Shown: positions 34,940 through 43,432 of the stretch, one piece after another | Numbering within the stretch: the first letter of the stretch is position 1 | Layout of the letters: each line of letters begins with the position of its first letter | Assembly (NCBI GenBank): GCA_026392255.1 | Contig: JAPLCJ010000017.1 | Coordinates: 1 to 64,000, forward strand | Direction of reading: 5' to 3' | DNA from: Solirubrobacterales bacterium | Lineage (GTDB): Bacteria > Actinomycetota > Thermoleophilia > Solirubrobacterales > Solirubrobacteraceae | DNA: 64,000 nucleotides | Translations under genes and position numbers: made by a program | The notes under the pieces: model-generated | Database searches by the model: none | Told to the model about the DNA's origin: nothing | The model's input: only the letters and a program-made list of their open reading frames with translations

Positions 34940-34960
34940 CTGCTCCCAATCTGGGAGCAG
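34940..34960 (+). terminator. Hairpin after cupredoxin gene
   Basis: A perfect 9-bp stem (CTGCTCCCA / TGGGAGCAG) with a 3-base loop starts 14 bp past the cupredoxin stop. There is no T-run after it, so termination would be Rho-independent only if the stem alone suffices. Confidence 0.55.
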
Positions 34961-35110
34961 AGATCATCGGACAAAGACCCCGTTGGAACTGGCCGAGGCT
35001 AGTTCCTCGCGGGGCGAGGTTGGTGCTTGTGCGTAGACCCATGTTCCAGTAGCGTTAGGAACAGGAGAAGAGGTCGCCAGCGAGTGCTCAACTCGACCGG
35101 CCCATACATC

Positions 35111-35117
35111 AGGAGGA
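35111..35117 (+). promoter_or_regulatory. Strong ribosome binding site of phoD
   Basis: AGGAGGA stands 3 bases before the ATG at 35121, close to a full anti-Shine-Dalgarno match though with tight spacing. It fixes the phoD start just ahead of the twin-arginine signal. Confidence 0.6.
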
Positions 35118-35120
35118 AGA

Positions 35121-36776
35121 ATGTCCGCTGCCCAGATTTCACGCCGAGGATTCGTCTCAGCCGCCGCAGGCCTCACAGGCATCGCGGTCTTGGTTCCAGA
35201 CTCGCTGGCATTCCGGCTTCAAGGTCGACTTGCGCCTAGCTATACGGGTGGCACCTTCCCTGACGGCCTCGCCGCAGGCGACCCAACTCCTGACGGAATC
35301 ACCCTCTGGAGCCGCGTTGAGGGCGTCACCGGCAACGGGTCTGTGCTGCTTGAAGTTGCTACGGACAAGGGCTTCCACAAGACCGTCCACAGCGAACTCG
35401 TCCCGGCTGACCCAACCAAGCTCTACACGGTCAAGGTCCGCGTGACCGGGCTCAAGACTCACACTCAGTACTACTACCGCTTTGCGACCAAGTCCAAGAA
35501 CAGCGCTGTCGGCAAGTTCCGTACGGCCCTTGCGGAAAGCTCAACAAGCGCAGTCAAGTTTGCGTACTTCTCCTGCCAGGAGTTCGGTTACGGCTACTTC
35601 AACGCCCATGCCCTGATGGCCAAGGACGACGTTGACTTTGTTGTCAACCTTGGTGACTTCGTTTACCAGGATGTGAGCTACAGCTCTTACCCACAAACGC
35701 TAAACGGAATCACCTATCCAGCCGTTGCGGTGCGCAAGGACAACAGCCCAGGCAGCGAAGCACTGAGCGGCGCGACCACATATGAGCAGTACGCCAAGCG
35801 CTACCAGCGTTACCGCAGCGACAAGGACCTACAGGCAATGCAGGCCAGCCACGCGATGATCTCAACATGGGACGATCACGAGGTCCTGAACGACTACGCC
35901 GGCGCAGCAGGCGCGGACGGAGGCAACGCGAGCAGAACGAACCCGCCGTACTACGTCGGCTGGTCAAACGAGCGGAAGATTGCGGCTTATCAGGCATGGT
36001 TTGACAACATGCCGACCTTCCCGCAGGTCACTGGCGGAACCAGGCTCTACCACAAGGCCAAGTTCGGTAAGAACCTTGAGCTCTTTGTTCTGGATGAGCG
36101 CCAGTACCGCGACAAGCAGGCTTGTGGGTTCAAGGCAACTGAGATTGACCCGGCCAGCTGCACAGACCTAAACACCCCAGAACGTGCCTACCTTGGTGCC
36201 GAGCAGATGAGCTTCCTTCAGGGCGGCTTGAACACCTCGACCTCCAAGTGGAAAGTCATTGCCAACGAAGTTGTAGCGATGGCCCTCAACGAGGTCAACG
36301 GTAAGAGCGCAGGGGTAGACGACTGGGTCGGCTACCCAACTGAGCGCGAATCGCTGCTCCAGGCAATCAGGAGCCACAACGTCAAGAACGTCGTATTCGC
36401 AACAGGCGACTACCACACGTTCATGGCCGGCCAGGTTCGCGATATAGCTGGTCGTGCCGTGGCAACTGAGTTTGCTGGTGGATCGGTAACGATGCCGTCC
36501 AACTCCGAGATCGCCGGTGCAATCTTCCACACCCCTGGTTACGGAACGGCGGATGCGCCAACCCTGCCAACGAGTCACAACGAGGCTCATTACCTCGCCG
36601 TCAACCCGCACATGAAGGAGTACGACCAGCTCCATCACGGTTATGTCCTCGCGAGCGCAACGTCAAGCCAGTTCAGCGCGACGTTCAAGAAGCTCCAGAC
36701 AATCCGCACCAAGTCAACTGCACTCGCTGCAACCAAGACCTACCGGGTCGCAGCCGACTCAACAACAATTCTGTAG
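35121..36776 (+). CDS. phoD: Alkaline phosphatase D (PhoD)
   Basis: Exported phosphodi/monoesterase for phosphate scavenging. The 551 residues begin with a twin-arginine signal (ISRRGFVSAAAGLTG, 6-20). An N-terminal Ig-like PhoD_N domain (GLAAGDPTPDGITLWSRV) is followed by the metallophosphatase core: YFSCQEFGYGYFNA, VNLGDFVYQD, ISTWDDHEVLNDYAG, and late FATGDYHTF with metal-binding His. PhoD enzymes use Ca/Fe and leave through the Tat system already folded, which agrees with the signal. No Pho box or phoR/phoP gene was seen nearby. Confidence 0.95.
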   Translation: MSAAQISRRGFVSAAAGLTGIAVLVPDSLAFRLQGRLAPSYTGGTFPDGLAAGDPTPDGITLWSRVEGVTGNGSVLLEVATDKGFHKTVHSELVPADPTKLYTVKVRVTGLKTHTQYYYRFATKSKNSAVGKFRTALAESSTSAVKFAYFSCQEFGYGYFNAHALMAKDDVDFVVNLGDFVYQDVSYSSYPQTLNGITYPAVAVRKDNSPGSEALSGATTYEQYAKRYQRYRSDKDLQAMQASHAMISTWDDHEVLNDYAGAAGADGGNASRTNPPYYVGWSNERKIAAYQAWFDNMPTFPQVTGGTRLYHKAKFGKNLELFVLDERQYRDKQACGFKATEIDPASCTDLNTPERAYLGAEQMSFLQGGLNTSTSKWKVIANEVVAMALNEVNGKSAGVDDWVGYPTERESLLQAIRSHNVKNVVFATGDYHTFMAGQVRDIAGRAVATEFAGGSVTMPSNSEIAGAIFHTPGYGTADAPTLPTSHNEAHYLAVNPHMKEYDQLHHGYVLASATSSQFSATFKKLQTIRTKSTALAATKTYRVAADSTTIL

Positions 36777-36783
36777 TCACTCA

Positions 36784-36804
36784 CCGCGAGGTAAATCCTC
36801 GCGG
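36784..36804 (+). terminator. Hairpin after phoD
   Basis: A perfect 8-bp GC stem (CCGCGAGG / CCTCGCGG) with loop TAAAT lies 7 bp after the phoD stop. A poly-T tail is lacking, so it is a probable but unproven terminator. Confidence 0.5.
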
Positions 36805-36899
36805 CCAGAGACGAAGTCCTTAGCGGCGGCACGAAAGTGCCGTCGCTTCTTCGCTCTGGCCCACACGACTGTTCTCTACCTTCGCTATTTTGTCTTGAA

Positions 36900-38372
36900 G
36901 TGAATACTGCCCCAATAGACGCTGACCTAGCCGAGGGCCCCAAGGGGCGCGCCGGTTGGACCCTTGCGGTCGTGTCGATCGCCCTGTTCATGGTCACCCT
37001 CGACAACCTCATTGTCGGCGTTGCCCTTCCGAGTATCAGGGAGGATCTTGGCGGTGGGTTGGAAGCCCTCGAGTGGACGGTCAACGCATACACGCTTTCC
37101 TACGCTGTGCTGCTGATGCCCGCAGCTGCCTTGGGGGACCGCTTTGGGCGCAGAAAGATGTTCCTCGTCGGTCTCACAACATTCACAGGGGCAAGTCTGC
37201 TGGCTGCCCTCGCGCCGACCATCGATGCGCTCGTGGCAGCACGGGCACTCCAGGGTCTGGGCGCTGCGATTGTCACCCCGCTGACCCTCACCCTCTTGGC
37301 CGAAGCATTCCCGGGCGAGAAGCGCGGAATGGCATTGGGGATTTGGTCCGGTGTGACCGGTCTGGGCGTGGCGCTGGGGCCAGTAGTCGGTGGCGCTGTC
37401 ATCGAAGGTGCTGGCTCATGGCAGTGGATCTTTGGAATCAACATTCCGATTGGCATCGCGCTCGGGTGCCTCGCCATCTGGAAGCTGGTCGAAAGCCGCG
37501 GAGAATCCCGGCCGCTGGACCTGCCAGGAATTGTATTTGCCGGCCTTGGCCTGTTTGGCCTGACCTACGCCGTGGTCCGGGGCGAAACCCTCGGCTGGGG
37601 TTCGTTTGGGATCCTCGGGCCCGGCTTGGGAGGCATCACACTCATGCTGCTCTTCGTGCTTTGGGAGCGCCGTGCTCCGGAACCAATGCTGCCGATGCGC
37701 TTCTTTGAGTCAAGGGGCTTTGCCGCAACAAACGTCATCAGCTTTGCGATGTTCTTCGGTGTCTTCGGGTCAATCTTCTACCTGTCGCAGTTCTTCCAGA
37801 CCGGACAGGGCTACACGCCGTTTGAGTCAGGCGTTCGGACACTCCCATTCACAGCGATGCCAATCTTTGTAGCCCCGATCGCAGGCATCTTGAGTGACAA
37901 GATCGGCGCTAGGCCCCTGATGGCCACCGGTCTGGCAATGCAGGCAATCGCGATCAGCTGGCTGGCAGCTGTCTCCACGCCGACGGTCCCATACAGCGAC
38001 CTCCTAATCCCATTCGTTATCTGTGGCACGGGCATGTCACTGGTCTTCGCACCAGCAGCTAACGCGGTTTTGGCGAGTGTTCGCCAGCGCGAGAGTGGCC
38101 AGGCCTCAGGTGCGACCAACGCGATCCGCGAGGTTGGCGGTGTGATGGGTGTCAGCATGCTCGGCGTTCTGTTTGCTGCCAACGGCTCCTACGACAGCCC
38201 TCAGGCCTATACAGATGGCCTCGTGGCAGCCCTTCCTCTTGGATCTGCGGTGCTAGCGGTTGGTGCAGTCGCGGCACTGTTAGTGCCAAGTCTGAAGCAG
38301 ATGCGGGCTGAGGCCGAAGAGTTGGCCGCGGCGGACTTGGCCGAAGCCAAGCTCGCCGTCGAGACCGCCTAG
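36900..38372 (+). CDS. MFS transporter, DHA2 family (14 TM, EmrB/QacA type)
   Basis: A proton-coupled exporter of about 490 residues with fourteen predicted helices. Helix 1 has MVTLDNLIVGVALPSI, the DHA2 form of motif D1. Loop 2-3 is GDRFGRRKM (motif A), helix 5 carries GVTGLGVALGPVVGGAVI (antiporter motif C), and NIPIGI follows. I choose GTG 36900 as start because it precedes the acidic cytosolic N-terminus; an upstream ATG at 36837 would add 21 residues. Substrate is unknown, often drugs or metabolites. Its TAG stop shares CTAG with the convergent dehydrogenase gene. Confidence 0.92.
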   Translation: MNTAPIDADLAEGPKGRAGWTLAVVSIALFMVTLDNLIVGVALPSIREDLGGGLEALEWTVNAYTLSYAVLLMPAAALGDRFGRRKMFLVGLTTFTGASLLAALAPTIDALVAARALQGLGAAIVTPLTLTLLAEAFPGEKRGMALGIWSGVTGLGVALGPVVGGAVIEGAGSWQWIFGINIPIGIALGCLAIWKLVESRGESRPLDLPGIVFAGLGLFGLTYAVVRGETLGWGSFGILGPGLGGITLMLLFVLWERRAPEPMLPMRFFESRGFAATNVISFAMFFGVFGSIFYLSQFFQTGQGYTPFESGVRTLPFTAMPIFVAPIAGILSDKIGARPLMATGLAMQAIAISWLAAVSTPTVPYSDLLIPFVICGTGMSLVFAPAANAVLASVRQRESGQASGATNAIREVGGVMGVSMLGVLFAANGSYDSPQAYTDGLVAALPLGSAVLAVGAVAALLVPSLKQMRAEAEELAAADLAEAKLAVETA

Positions 38373-40441
38373 CCTCGGGTGTAGGTCGCCTTCAGCGTCG
38401 CAGCACGGTTCGGCATGGTGAAGGTCCGTACCGCCGCCTTAGAGCCGTCTGACCAAGACCTAAACCGCCAGCGGGCACTTCCCACCATCTTCGTTGTTGG
38501 AACACTCAAGCCGGCCTTCATTCCGACGGCGGTGGCCTTAGTTCCAAGTACTGCCTTGCCAGCCCAGCCAACCGTTTGACCGGCTATTGATGTGGAGAGT
38601 GTTAGGGACTGTGTCAGAGGGTGAATTGACACCCGTTTGTAGGCCGAGCGCCCCTGGGAGGTGGTGGCCCGCAGAATCAGGTCGTAGGAAGAGTCAGCGT
38701 CATGGTCAGTGGGGAGCGTCACGCTGCCGACGCGCCCCGTGAAGCTCGTGAGGAAATGGTCGTGTACTCCGTGATGAAGAATCAGGGTCCAGCTGGTGGC
38801 GCTGGCGGGAAGCGCGAGCCCGTCAAGGGTGGCACCACCGGAAAACCGCAGCAGCTGACCGCCACTTGACTGCGCGCCCTCAGCTGGGCTAGTGATGGTC
38901 ACCACGGGTGCGGTCATGCCCGCCGCAACGGGAACCACATCAGTGCCGGTCTCAGTCCCGTCACTGACGGTGACGCGAGCGTAATAGACGCCTGGAGTCG
39001 CATAGGTGTGGCTTGGCTGCTCTCCGGTGCCAGAGATTCCGTCACCGAAGTCCCAGGCGTAGGTCAGGTCGGTGGAATCAGCGTCGATCGCGTTGGCATC
39101 AAACGTTCCTGTCGAACCACTCGTCACAACAGTTGGCTTAGCCCACGGACGCTGGTTTGCTCCAGCAGGTTCCAGTACCCAGACCCGGCCCGGGTCAACC
39201 CCATGTGCGGTGAACCCGGCCTCAACCATTGCAATGCCACCGCCCGGAGCGGGCTCCATGTCCACCACCGACTGAAGGCCCGTAACCAGAGGGTCAACGC
39301 CGGCTGTCGGATTGCTCAAGTCAAACAGTCCGGCTGTCCCGCGGGCGTAATCGCCAACTACCAGCCGGCCGGCGAAGGGTCCCCACGTGCTCCCAAGGAC
39401 AGGCCCGGCCATAATTGCGGCGCCGCCACTCGCATGTGCATATTCGTAGACGGGGTCGGTCTGTGAACTGGCGCTGACCTTCTTACAAGCTGAAGTGTTT
39501 GCATACACGGCCTGAGGATGGGCCGCCTCGCGGCAGGGCCAGCCAAATGACTTACCGCCCGTTGCCACATCAAGCTCCTCGGTTGAGTCATAGCCAACGT
39601 CGCCAATTGCAATCCGGCCGTTGCCCAGAAGTGTGAAGCGGAACGGATTCCTGAGACCTTTGGCAAACACTTTGGTGCATGACCTAGTGAGGTCGGTCAC
39701 CGTTGGGCAGAACGGGTGGTTCCGCAGGCCCTTGCCAGCTCGGTCAATGTGGATGATGGCGCCGCTCAACACATTGGGGTCTAGGGCGCGCATGATCGTG
39801 GACGAAAGTGAGCCTGGCGTTACGCCATCACCGATACCAACCCAGAGGCTGCCATCCGGATCTGACCTGACTGTGCCAATGCTGTGGGAGGAGCCGTCAG
39901 ATGGCATGCAGTCATCCTTGACCCCCGGTGTTGGGCAGGCCTTTGAGCCCTTGCTGCCGAGAATTACCGTCTCGCCTGCTGCCAGTGTCGCGCCGGCTCC
40001 CACCTTGACGCGCGTCAGGCGGGCGGTCTTGGGGGACTCGGTCCGAGTTTGGTCCGGGTCATAGGTGTAAAGGAGGTATAGGTAGCCGTTGTGGACGAAG
40101 TCTGAGTCCGTCGCAATCCCGAGCAGTCCGCGGTCCACATGGGTTGCAACATGCCCTGAGATGTCAAACAAGACCCTTGCGGTCGGTGACTCGCCAGGAA
40201 GGACGACCTTGACTGTCCCCTGCTTTTCTGCGATGAACAGGCGCCCGTCTGGGGCCCACACGGCTCCAACTGGCGCGTTCAGACCACTAGCCACCGTGTG
40301 TGCCTCAAGGGTCTCTGGAAGGGTTGGGGATGGGTTTGATCCAGCGCTTGCGAACGCTGTCATCGCGAGGGCCGGGGCGAGGACGAGGCAGGCCACTAGT
40401 GGCATCCGCCACGCAAGGTGTTTCCTCCCAGTAACCCTCAT
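38369..40441 (-). CDS. Secreted PQQ-type glucose/sorbosone dehydrogenase with PKD domain
   Basis: About 690 residues from ATG 40441. A Sec signal is at 11-32 (MPLVACLVLAPALAMTAFASA). A six-bladed GSDH propeller spans about 45-430, with GLNAPVGAVWAPDGRLFIAEK, DRGLLGIATDSDFVHNGYLYLLYT, GLRNPFRF and IGDVGYDSTEELDV, where Aas-like enzymes bind PQQ and calcium. A PKD domain at about 445-525 (YAWDFGDGISGTGEQPSHTY) and a further Ig-like module follow, ending in a Trp-rich SARWRFRSWSDG repeat. It probably oxidises soluble aldoses extracellularly. No pqq synthesis genes are in the window, so the cofactor source is open. Confidence 0.9.
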   Translation of the reverse strand: MRVTGRKHLAWRMPLVACLVLAPALAMTAFASAGSNPSPTLPETLEAHTVASGLNAPVGAVWAPDGRLFIAEKQGTVKVVLPGESPTARVLFDISGHVATHVDRGLLGIATDSDFVHNGYLYLLYTYDPDQTRTESPKTARLTRVKVGAGATLAAGETVILGSKGSKACPTPGVKDDCMPSDGSSHSIGTVRSDPDGSLWVGIGDGVTPGSLSSTIMRALDPNVLSGAIIHIDRAGKGLRNHPFCPTVTDLTRSCTKVFAKGLRNPFRFTLLGNGRIAIGDVGYDSTEELDVATGGKSFGWPCREAAHPQAVYANTSACKKVSASSQTDPVYEYAHASGGAAIMAGPVLGSTWGPFAGRLVVGDYARGTAGLFDLSNPTAGVDPLVTGLQSVVDMEPAPGGGIAMVEAGFTAHGVDPGRVWVLEPAGANQRPWAKPTVVTSGSTGTFDANAIDADSTDLTYAWDFGDGISGTGEQPSHTYATPGVYYARVTVSDGTETGTDVVPVAAGMTAPVVTITSPAEGAQSSGGQLLRFSGGATLDGLALPASATSWTLILHHGVHDHFLTSFTGRVGSVTLPTDHDADSSYDLILRATTSQGRSAYKRVSIHPLTQSLTLSTSIAGQTVGWAGKAVLGTKATAVGMKAGLSVPTTKMVGSARWRFRSWSDGSKAAVRTFTMPNRAATLKATYTRG

Positions 40442-40511
40442 GGTTTCAGGGTAGTGGCGCGGGGCGATCGGCGCTCCGGTCGGGCCGCCGAGAGCCACTC
40501 AATACGACCAA

Positions 40512-40539
40512 GGGCCCGGCAGCATCAGCTACCGGGCCC
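40512..40539 (-). terminator. GC-rich hairpin after yceI-like gene
   Basis: A perfect 8-bp stem (GGGCCCGG / CCGGGCCC) with a 12-base loop lies between the YceI stop and the dehydrogenase gene. On the minus strand it is followed by TTGGTCGTATT, not a true U-run. Probable terminator of the YceI transcript. Confidence 0.6.
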
Positions 40540-40548
40540 GTTGACCTA

Positions 40549-41097
40549 CTAGGCCTGCTTCACTGCTGAGATATCGAGGTCAAGCTTGATCTTGTCGCCA
40601 ACAAGCACGTTGCCGCTGCCGAGCGCCTGGTTGAACCTCATGCCGAAGTCCCCGCGGGAAAGCTTGCCGGAGAGCTCAAAGCCAACACGGTCGTTGCCCC
40701 ATGGGTCTGTCTCAGTTCCCTGAGTCTCGCCGTCGAGCTCGATCTCATTGGTCACGCCGTTGATGGTGAGGTTGCCGGTGACGGTGAACTCGTCGTCACC
40801 TTTGGCCTCAATCTTGGTGGACTCAAAGGTGATCTCTGGATTGGCTGCGATGTTGAAGAAGTCCTCGCCGCGAAGATGCTCATCGCGTGCGTCTAGCTTT
40901 GTGTCGACTGAGGCGACTTGGATCTTGCCCTCGATCTTGGCTGACGAGAGATCCTCACCCATGCTGAAGGTGCCCTCAAACTCGCCAAATTCACCGTGAA
41001 CGGTTGCGATGCCTAGGTGCTTGACTGAGAATCCGATGCGTGAGTGGCTTGGGTCCGCGGACCATGTGCCTGTTGGTACTGCTGCTGTTGCTGACAT
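40549..41097 (-). CDS. YceI-family isoprenoid-binding lipocalin-like protein
   Basis: A 182-residue protein with the YceI barrel. It opens TGTWSADPSHSRIGFSVKHLGIATVHGEF-like in family style (residues 8-36) and continues with VDTKLDARDEHLRGEDFFN and the LTINGVTNEIELDG strand, ending GDKIKLDLDIS. Relatives bind polyisoprenoids such as ubiquinone precursors or amphiphiles inside the barrel. No signal peptide is present, so it is probably cytosolic, as in many actinobacterial members. A good ribosome site, AAGGAG, lies 8 bp upstream. It is divergent from tRNA-Thr. Confidence 0.93.
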   Translation of the reverse strand: MSATAAVPTGTWSADPSHSRIGFSVKHLGIATVHGEFGEFEGTFSMGEDLSSAKIEGKIQVASVDTKLDARDEHLRGEDFFNIAANPEITFESTKIEAKGDDEFTVTGNLTINGVTNEIELDGETQGTETDPWGNDRVGFELSGKLSRGDFGMRFNQALGSGNVLVGDKIKLDLDISAVKQA

Positions 41098-41236
41098 TGA
41101 TGTTGCTCCTTGTTAGTTGGGAGGGTAAGCGGTTATGCGTGCACCGTCTCGGCTTGAGTACGCCCAAGGCCCGGTGAACCGCCGCGGGAAGGTACGATCC
41201 ACTTGCCGGTTCCTTCTCGCCGAGGGGCCGGCACAC

Positions 41237-41309
41237 GCCGACGTAGCTCAGCTGGTAGAGCACTTCACTCGTAATGAAGGGGTCCCCGGTTCGAATCCGG
41301 GCGTCGGCT
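41237..41309 (+). tRNA. tRNA-Thr (anticodon CGT)
   Basis: A complete cloverleaf of 73 nt. The 7-bp acceptor GCCGACG/CGTCGGC closes the structure. The D arm is GCTC...GAGC. The anticodon stem CTTCA/TGAAG has loop CTCGTAA, placing CGT at 41270-41272. The T arm is CCCGG/CCGGG with loop TTCGAAT, and the discriminator base is T. The CCA end is not encoded (TTA follows). It reads ACG threonine codons and is the only tRNA in the window. Confidence 0.97.
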
Positions 41310-41341
41310 TAGGCGACTGTGAAGCCGTCAGTAGCGTCCGC

Positions 41342-42840
41342 TCAGGGGCGGGGGTGCATCACGTTCATTGCCGACCTCAGCGCAGCCGCCGAAACCTTTC
41401 CGGGCAAGATCGGCAGCACTCGGTAAGCGAAGTTGTCAAATTCCCCAGTACGCCCGTAGTCGAAGGTGAGGATGCGGCGGCCGCTCGAATCGGTCTCCGT
41501 GGCAATCGGTACTCCCCCCCAAGACACAATCCAGTGGCCGCCGGGGAGCCTGCGGGCGCTTCCGCAGCAGGGAGAGAGCGTTACTCGGCTGTCTCCGAAT
41601 GACTGTATGAGTGTGGCCGTCCGCTTTTTGGTGTCGATCTTCCAGCGCGTCACTCTAGGTGGCCGACCGAGATCGGTCCCGTTGTCGAATACCGAGACAG
41701 TGCCATCCGACAACCGTCGCGCGTCGTGCTGACCGCCGAACGTGTTTGGCGCCAGTGGGTCACCGATGATTCTGAGGCTGCGGGACCCCTGCGCGCCGCC
41801 CAGCTTCCAGTCGATGTCACCAGCAGAATTGTGCTTGATCCGATAAATCGCGTCCTCGTGCCTGAACGATGCGATGATTCCATCACCGTCGGGCTCAACC
41901 GAGTTCACATGGGCGACGTCGTACAGACCCCCGAGAGCGACACGGTAACTTGCGCGCTGCCCCAACGGCCCATGTCGGCCAGTGGAATGTGGTCCTGAGA
42001 CCTCCACGACCACGCCGTGCTTCCGTCGGCGCGGATTTCCCGGATGATCGAGTCGACCACTGACGAATCGGATGGGCCCCCCCAAGGGCTCATGTCGACC
42101 TGGCTCCGTGGGGTGTAACCAGCGGTGTAGTAGGTGCCGGCTTTGGTTGACGCCAATTCGTGGAAGTCGGCTGTTCCGTCGGTTGGGGCGAGGGTTGAAA
42201 CCAGGTTGCCGCTCAGAGTCCGGGTCTCCCAGACGCCCCGTCCCGACCCGACTGCGAGCGGCGGTTCGGTGCCCCGGAAGTAACGAAACGTGGTTGGGCT
42301 GGCGAGTTGTGGGAAGAAGGAAGGAGCGGCGGTGTTGTACCACCAGACCGGAGCTCCGTTTCGGTCAAGCAAGATCGAATCGTATCCGGTCGGGACACTT
42401 GCAAACGAGAGTGCCTGCGGGGAAGCGAAGTAGAACTCTGACTGGACGGTGCCGGTCCGAGTAGTTGTCGGAAGGATCATGCTTTCGGGTATGCACCGAG
42501 CGTGGTAAGTCGCGGCATGCCAGCCGATGCGGTACACCGTCCACGTGAATTCCTGCCCAGGTGAGACTTGGACGGCTTGGCTGACAGTTCCACTTCGTCG
42601 CGGTGAGCCGTCGATAGAAACCGAGGTTCTGCTGGGCGACTGAGCGTTGACGGTTATCGTGCCCTCAGGGCATTTGACTGCGTAGTCCGTGAATGAAGCG
42701 CTAAACGCGGGCTGGATCATCGAGTTGACCGTGATAGTTGGTGGTGCCGATGATCCGGCGCTGGCCGAGACCGGACTCGCTAATACAGCTGCGACCGATA
42801 AGCACATGGCGATTACGGTCTTTGGGATGGGATTGTTCAT
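41342..42840 (-). pseudogene. Frameshifted secreted arylsulfotransferase-family gene
   Basis: Two overlapping frames together make one ASST-like protein. The first (from ATG 42840) supplies a signal peptide (VIAMCLSVAAVLASPVSASA) and blades such as LDRNGAPVWWYN, FHELASTKAGTYYTAGYTP and WSWRSQDHIPLADMG. The second frame continues with LYDVAHVNSVEPDGDGIIA, HEDAIYRIKHNSAGDIDWKLGG, QHDARRLSDGTVSVFDNGT and WIVSWGG through to the stop at 41342. The span is 1499 nt: one added base makes exactly 500 codons. The likeliest site is the CCCC run at 41960-41963. The missing base may be a real mutation or an assembly error. If intact, the protein would be about 499 residues and transfer sulfate between phenols, though many relatives are uncharacterised. 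Confidence 0.82.
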
Positions 42841-42985
42841 GAGGAAGGCCCTAACGAATTCATTCGCGAAATGCCAGAGCGAACTGTGTCAAGGAACGTT
42901 AAAGACCGATAATGCTCAAGGTAAAATGTCCCTTGGGCAGATCCGTTTATACCGAATGGCGCGCCCACAAACGGCCACAACGCGA

Positions 42986-43267
42986 TCAGCCCTCGACGGT
43001 GACGCCCTTCCAAAAGGCTAGGTGGCCGGCAATCTCGGCAGCCGCCTCTTTGGGCTCGGCGTAGTACCAAGCAGCGTCTTCGTTTACCTGACCATCGACG
43101 CTGAGCGAGAAGTAGTTGGCCGTGCCCTTCCAGCCACAAACGGTTGTATGGCCGCTCTCAACTAGGCAGGAGCTGTCAACCGACTCGCGCGGGAAGTAGT
43201 GGTTTCCCTCGACTACAACTGTGTCGTCGCTCTCAGCGACCACTTTGTCATTCCAAATAGCTTTCAC
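42986..43267 (-). CDS. DUF427-family protein
   Basis: A 93-residue protein of the DUF427 fold, function unknown. Family markers are KAIWNDKVVAESDDTVVVEGNHYFP at the start (read in two parts), GHTTVCGWKGTANYFSL in the middle, and DAAWYYAEPKEAAAEIAGHLAFW near the end, where the W-YY-P motif recurs in the family. It starts at GTG 43267 with AAGGAGG eight bases upstream. It lies alone between the frameshifted ASST gene and a divergent glycosyltransferase. Confidence 0.92.
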   Translation of the reverse strand: MKAIWNDKVVAESDDTVVVEGNHYFPRESVDSSCLVESGHTTVCGWKGTANYFSLSVDGQVNEDAAWYYAEPKEAAAEIAGHLAFWKGVTVEG

Positions 43268-43432
43268 TTGCCAGCCTCCTTAGTTGCTTTTCAACTCTAG
43301 CTATAGGCTAGCGACGGCTGGTGGGCGCCAGTCTCAATCTAGTCGCCCCTCGCCACCAAGGAAAGTCCAGCGGAACAGACTGCTCAGGTTCCCGGAGCGA
43401 CGTGGTTACCTCTGGGATACTGGAGTGCCGAG

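Noticed and set aside
41237-41309. tRNA-Thr as an integration site for the 41-48 kb accessory-looking region
   Set aside because: I found no second copy of the tRNA 3' end and no integrase, excisionase or other mobility gene in the window.
41955-41975. Programmed -1 frameshift at TTGGGGC in the ASST-like gene
   Set aside because: The site is not a canonical X-XXY-YYZ heptamer, no downstream pseudoknot is obvious, and the family is not known to use recoding. A homopolymer indel is simpler.
42871-42905. TTGACA on the minus strand upstream of the ASST-like gene as a sigma-70 promoter
   Set aside because: The -35 hexamer is perfect but no acceptable -10 hexamer lies 16-18 bases downstream.
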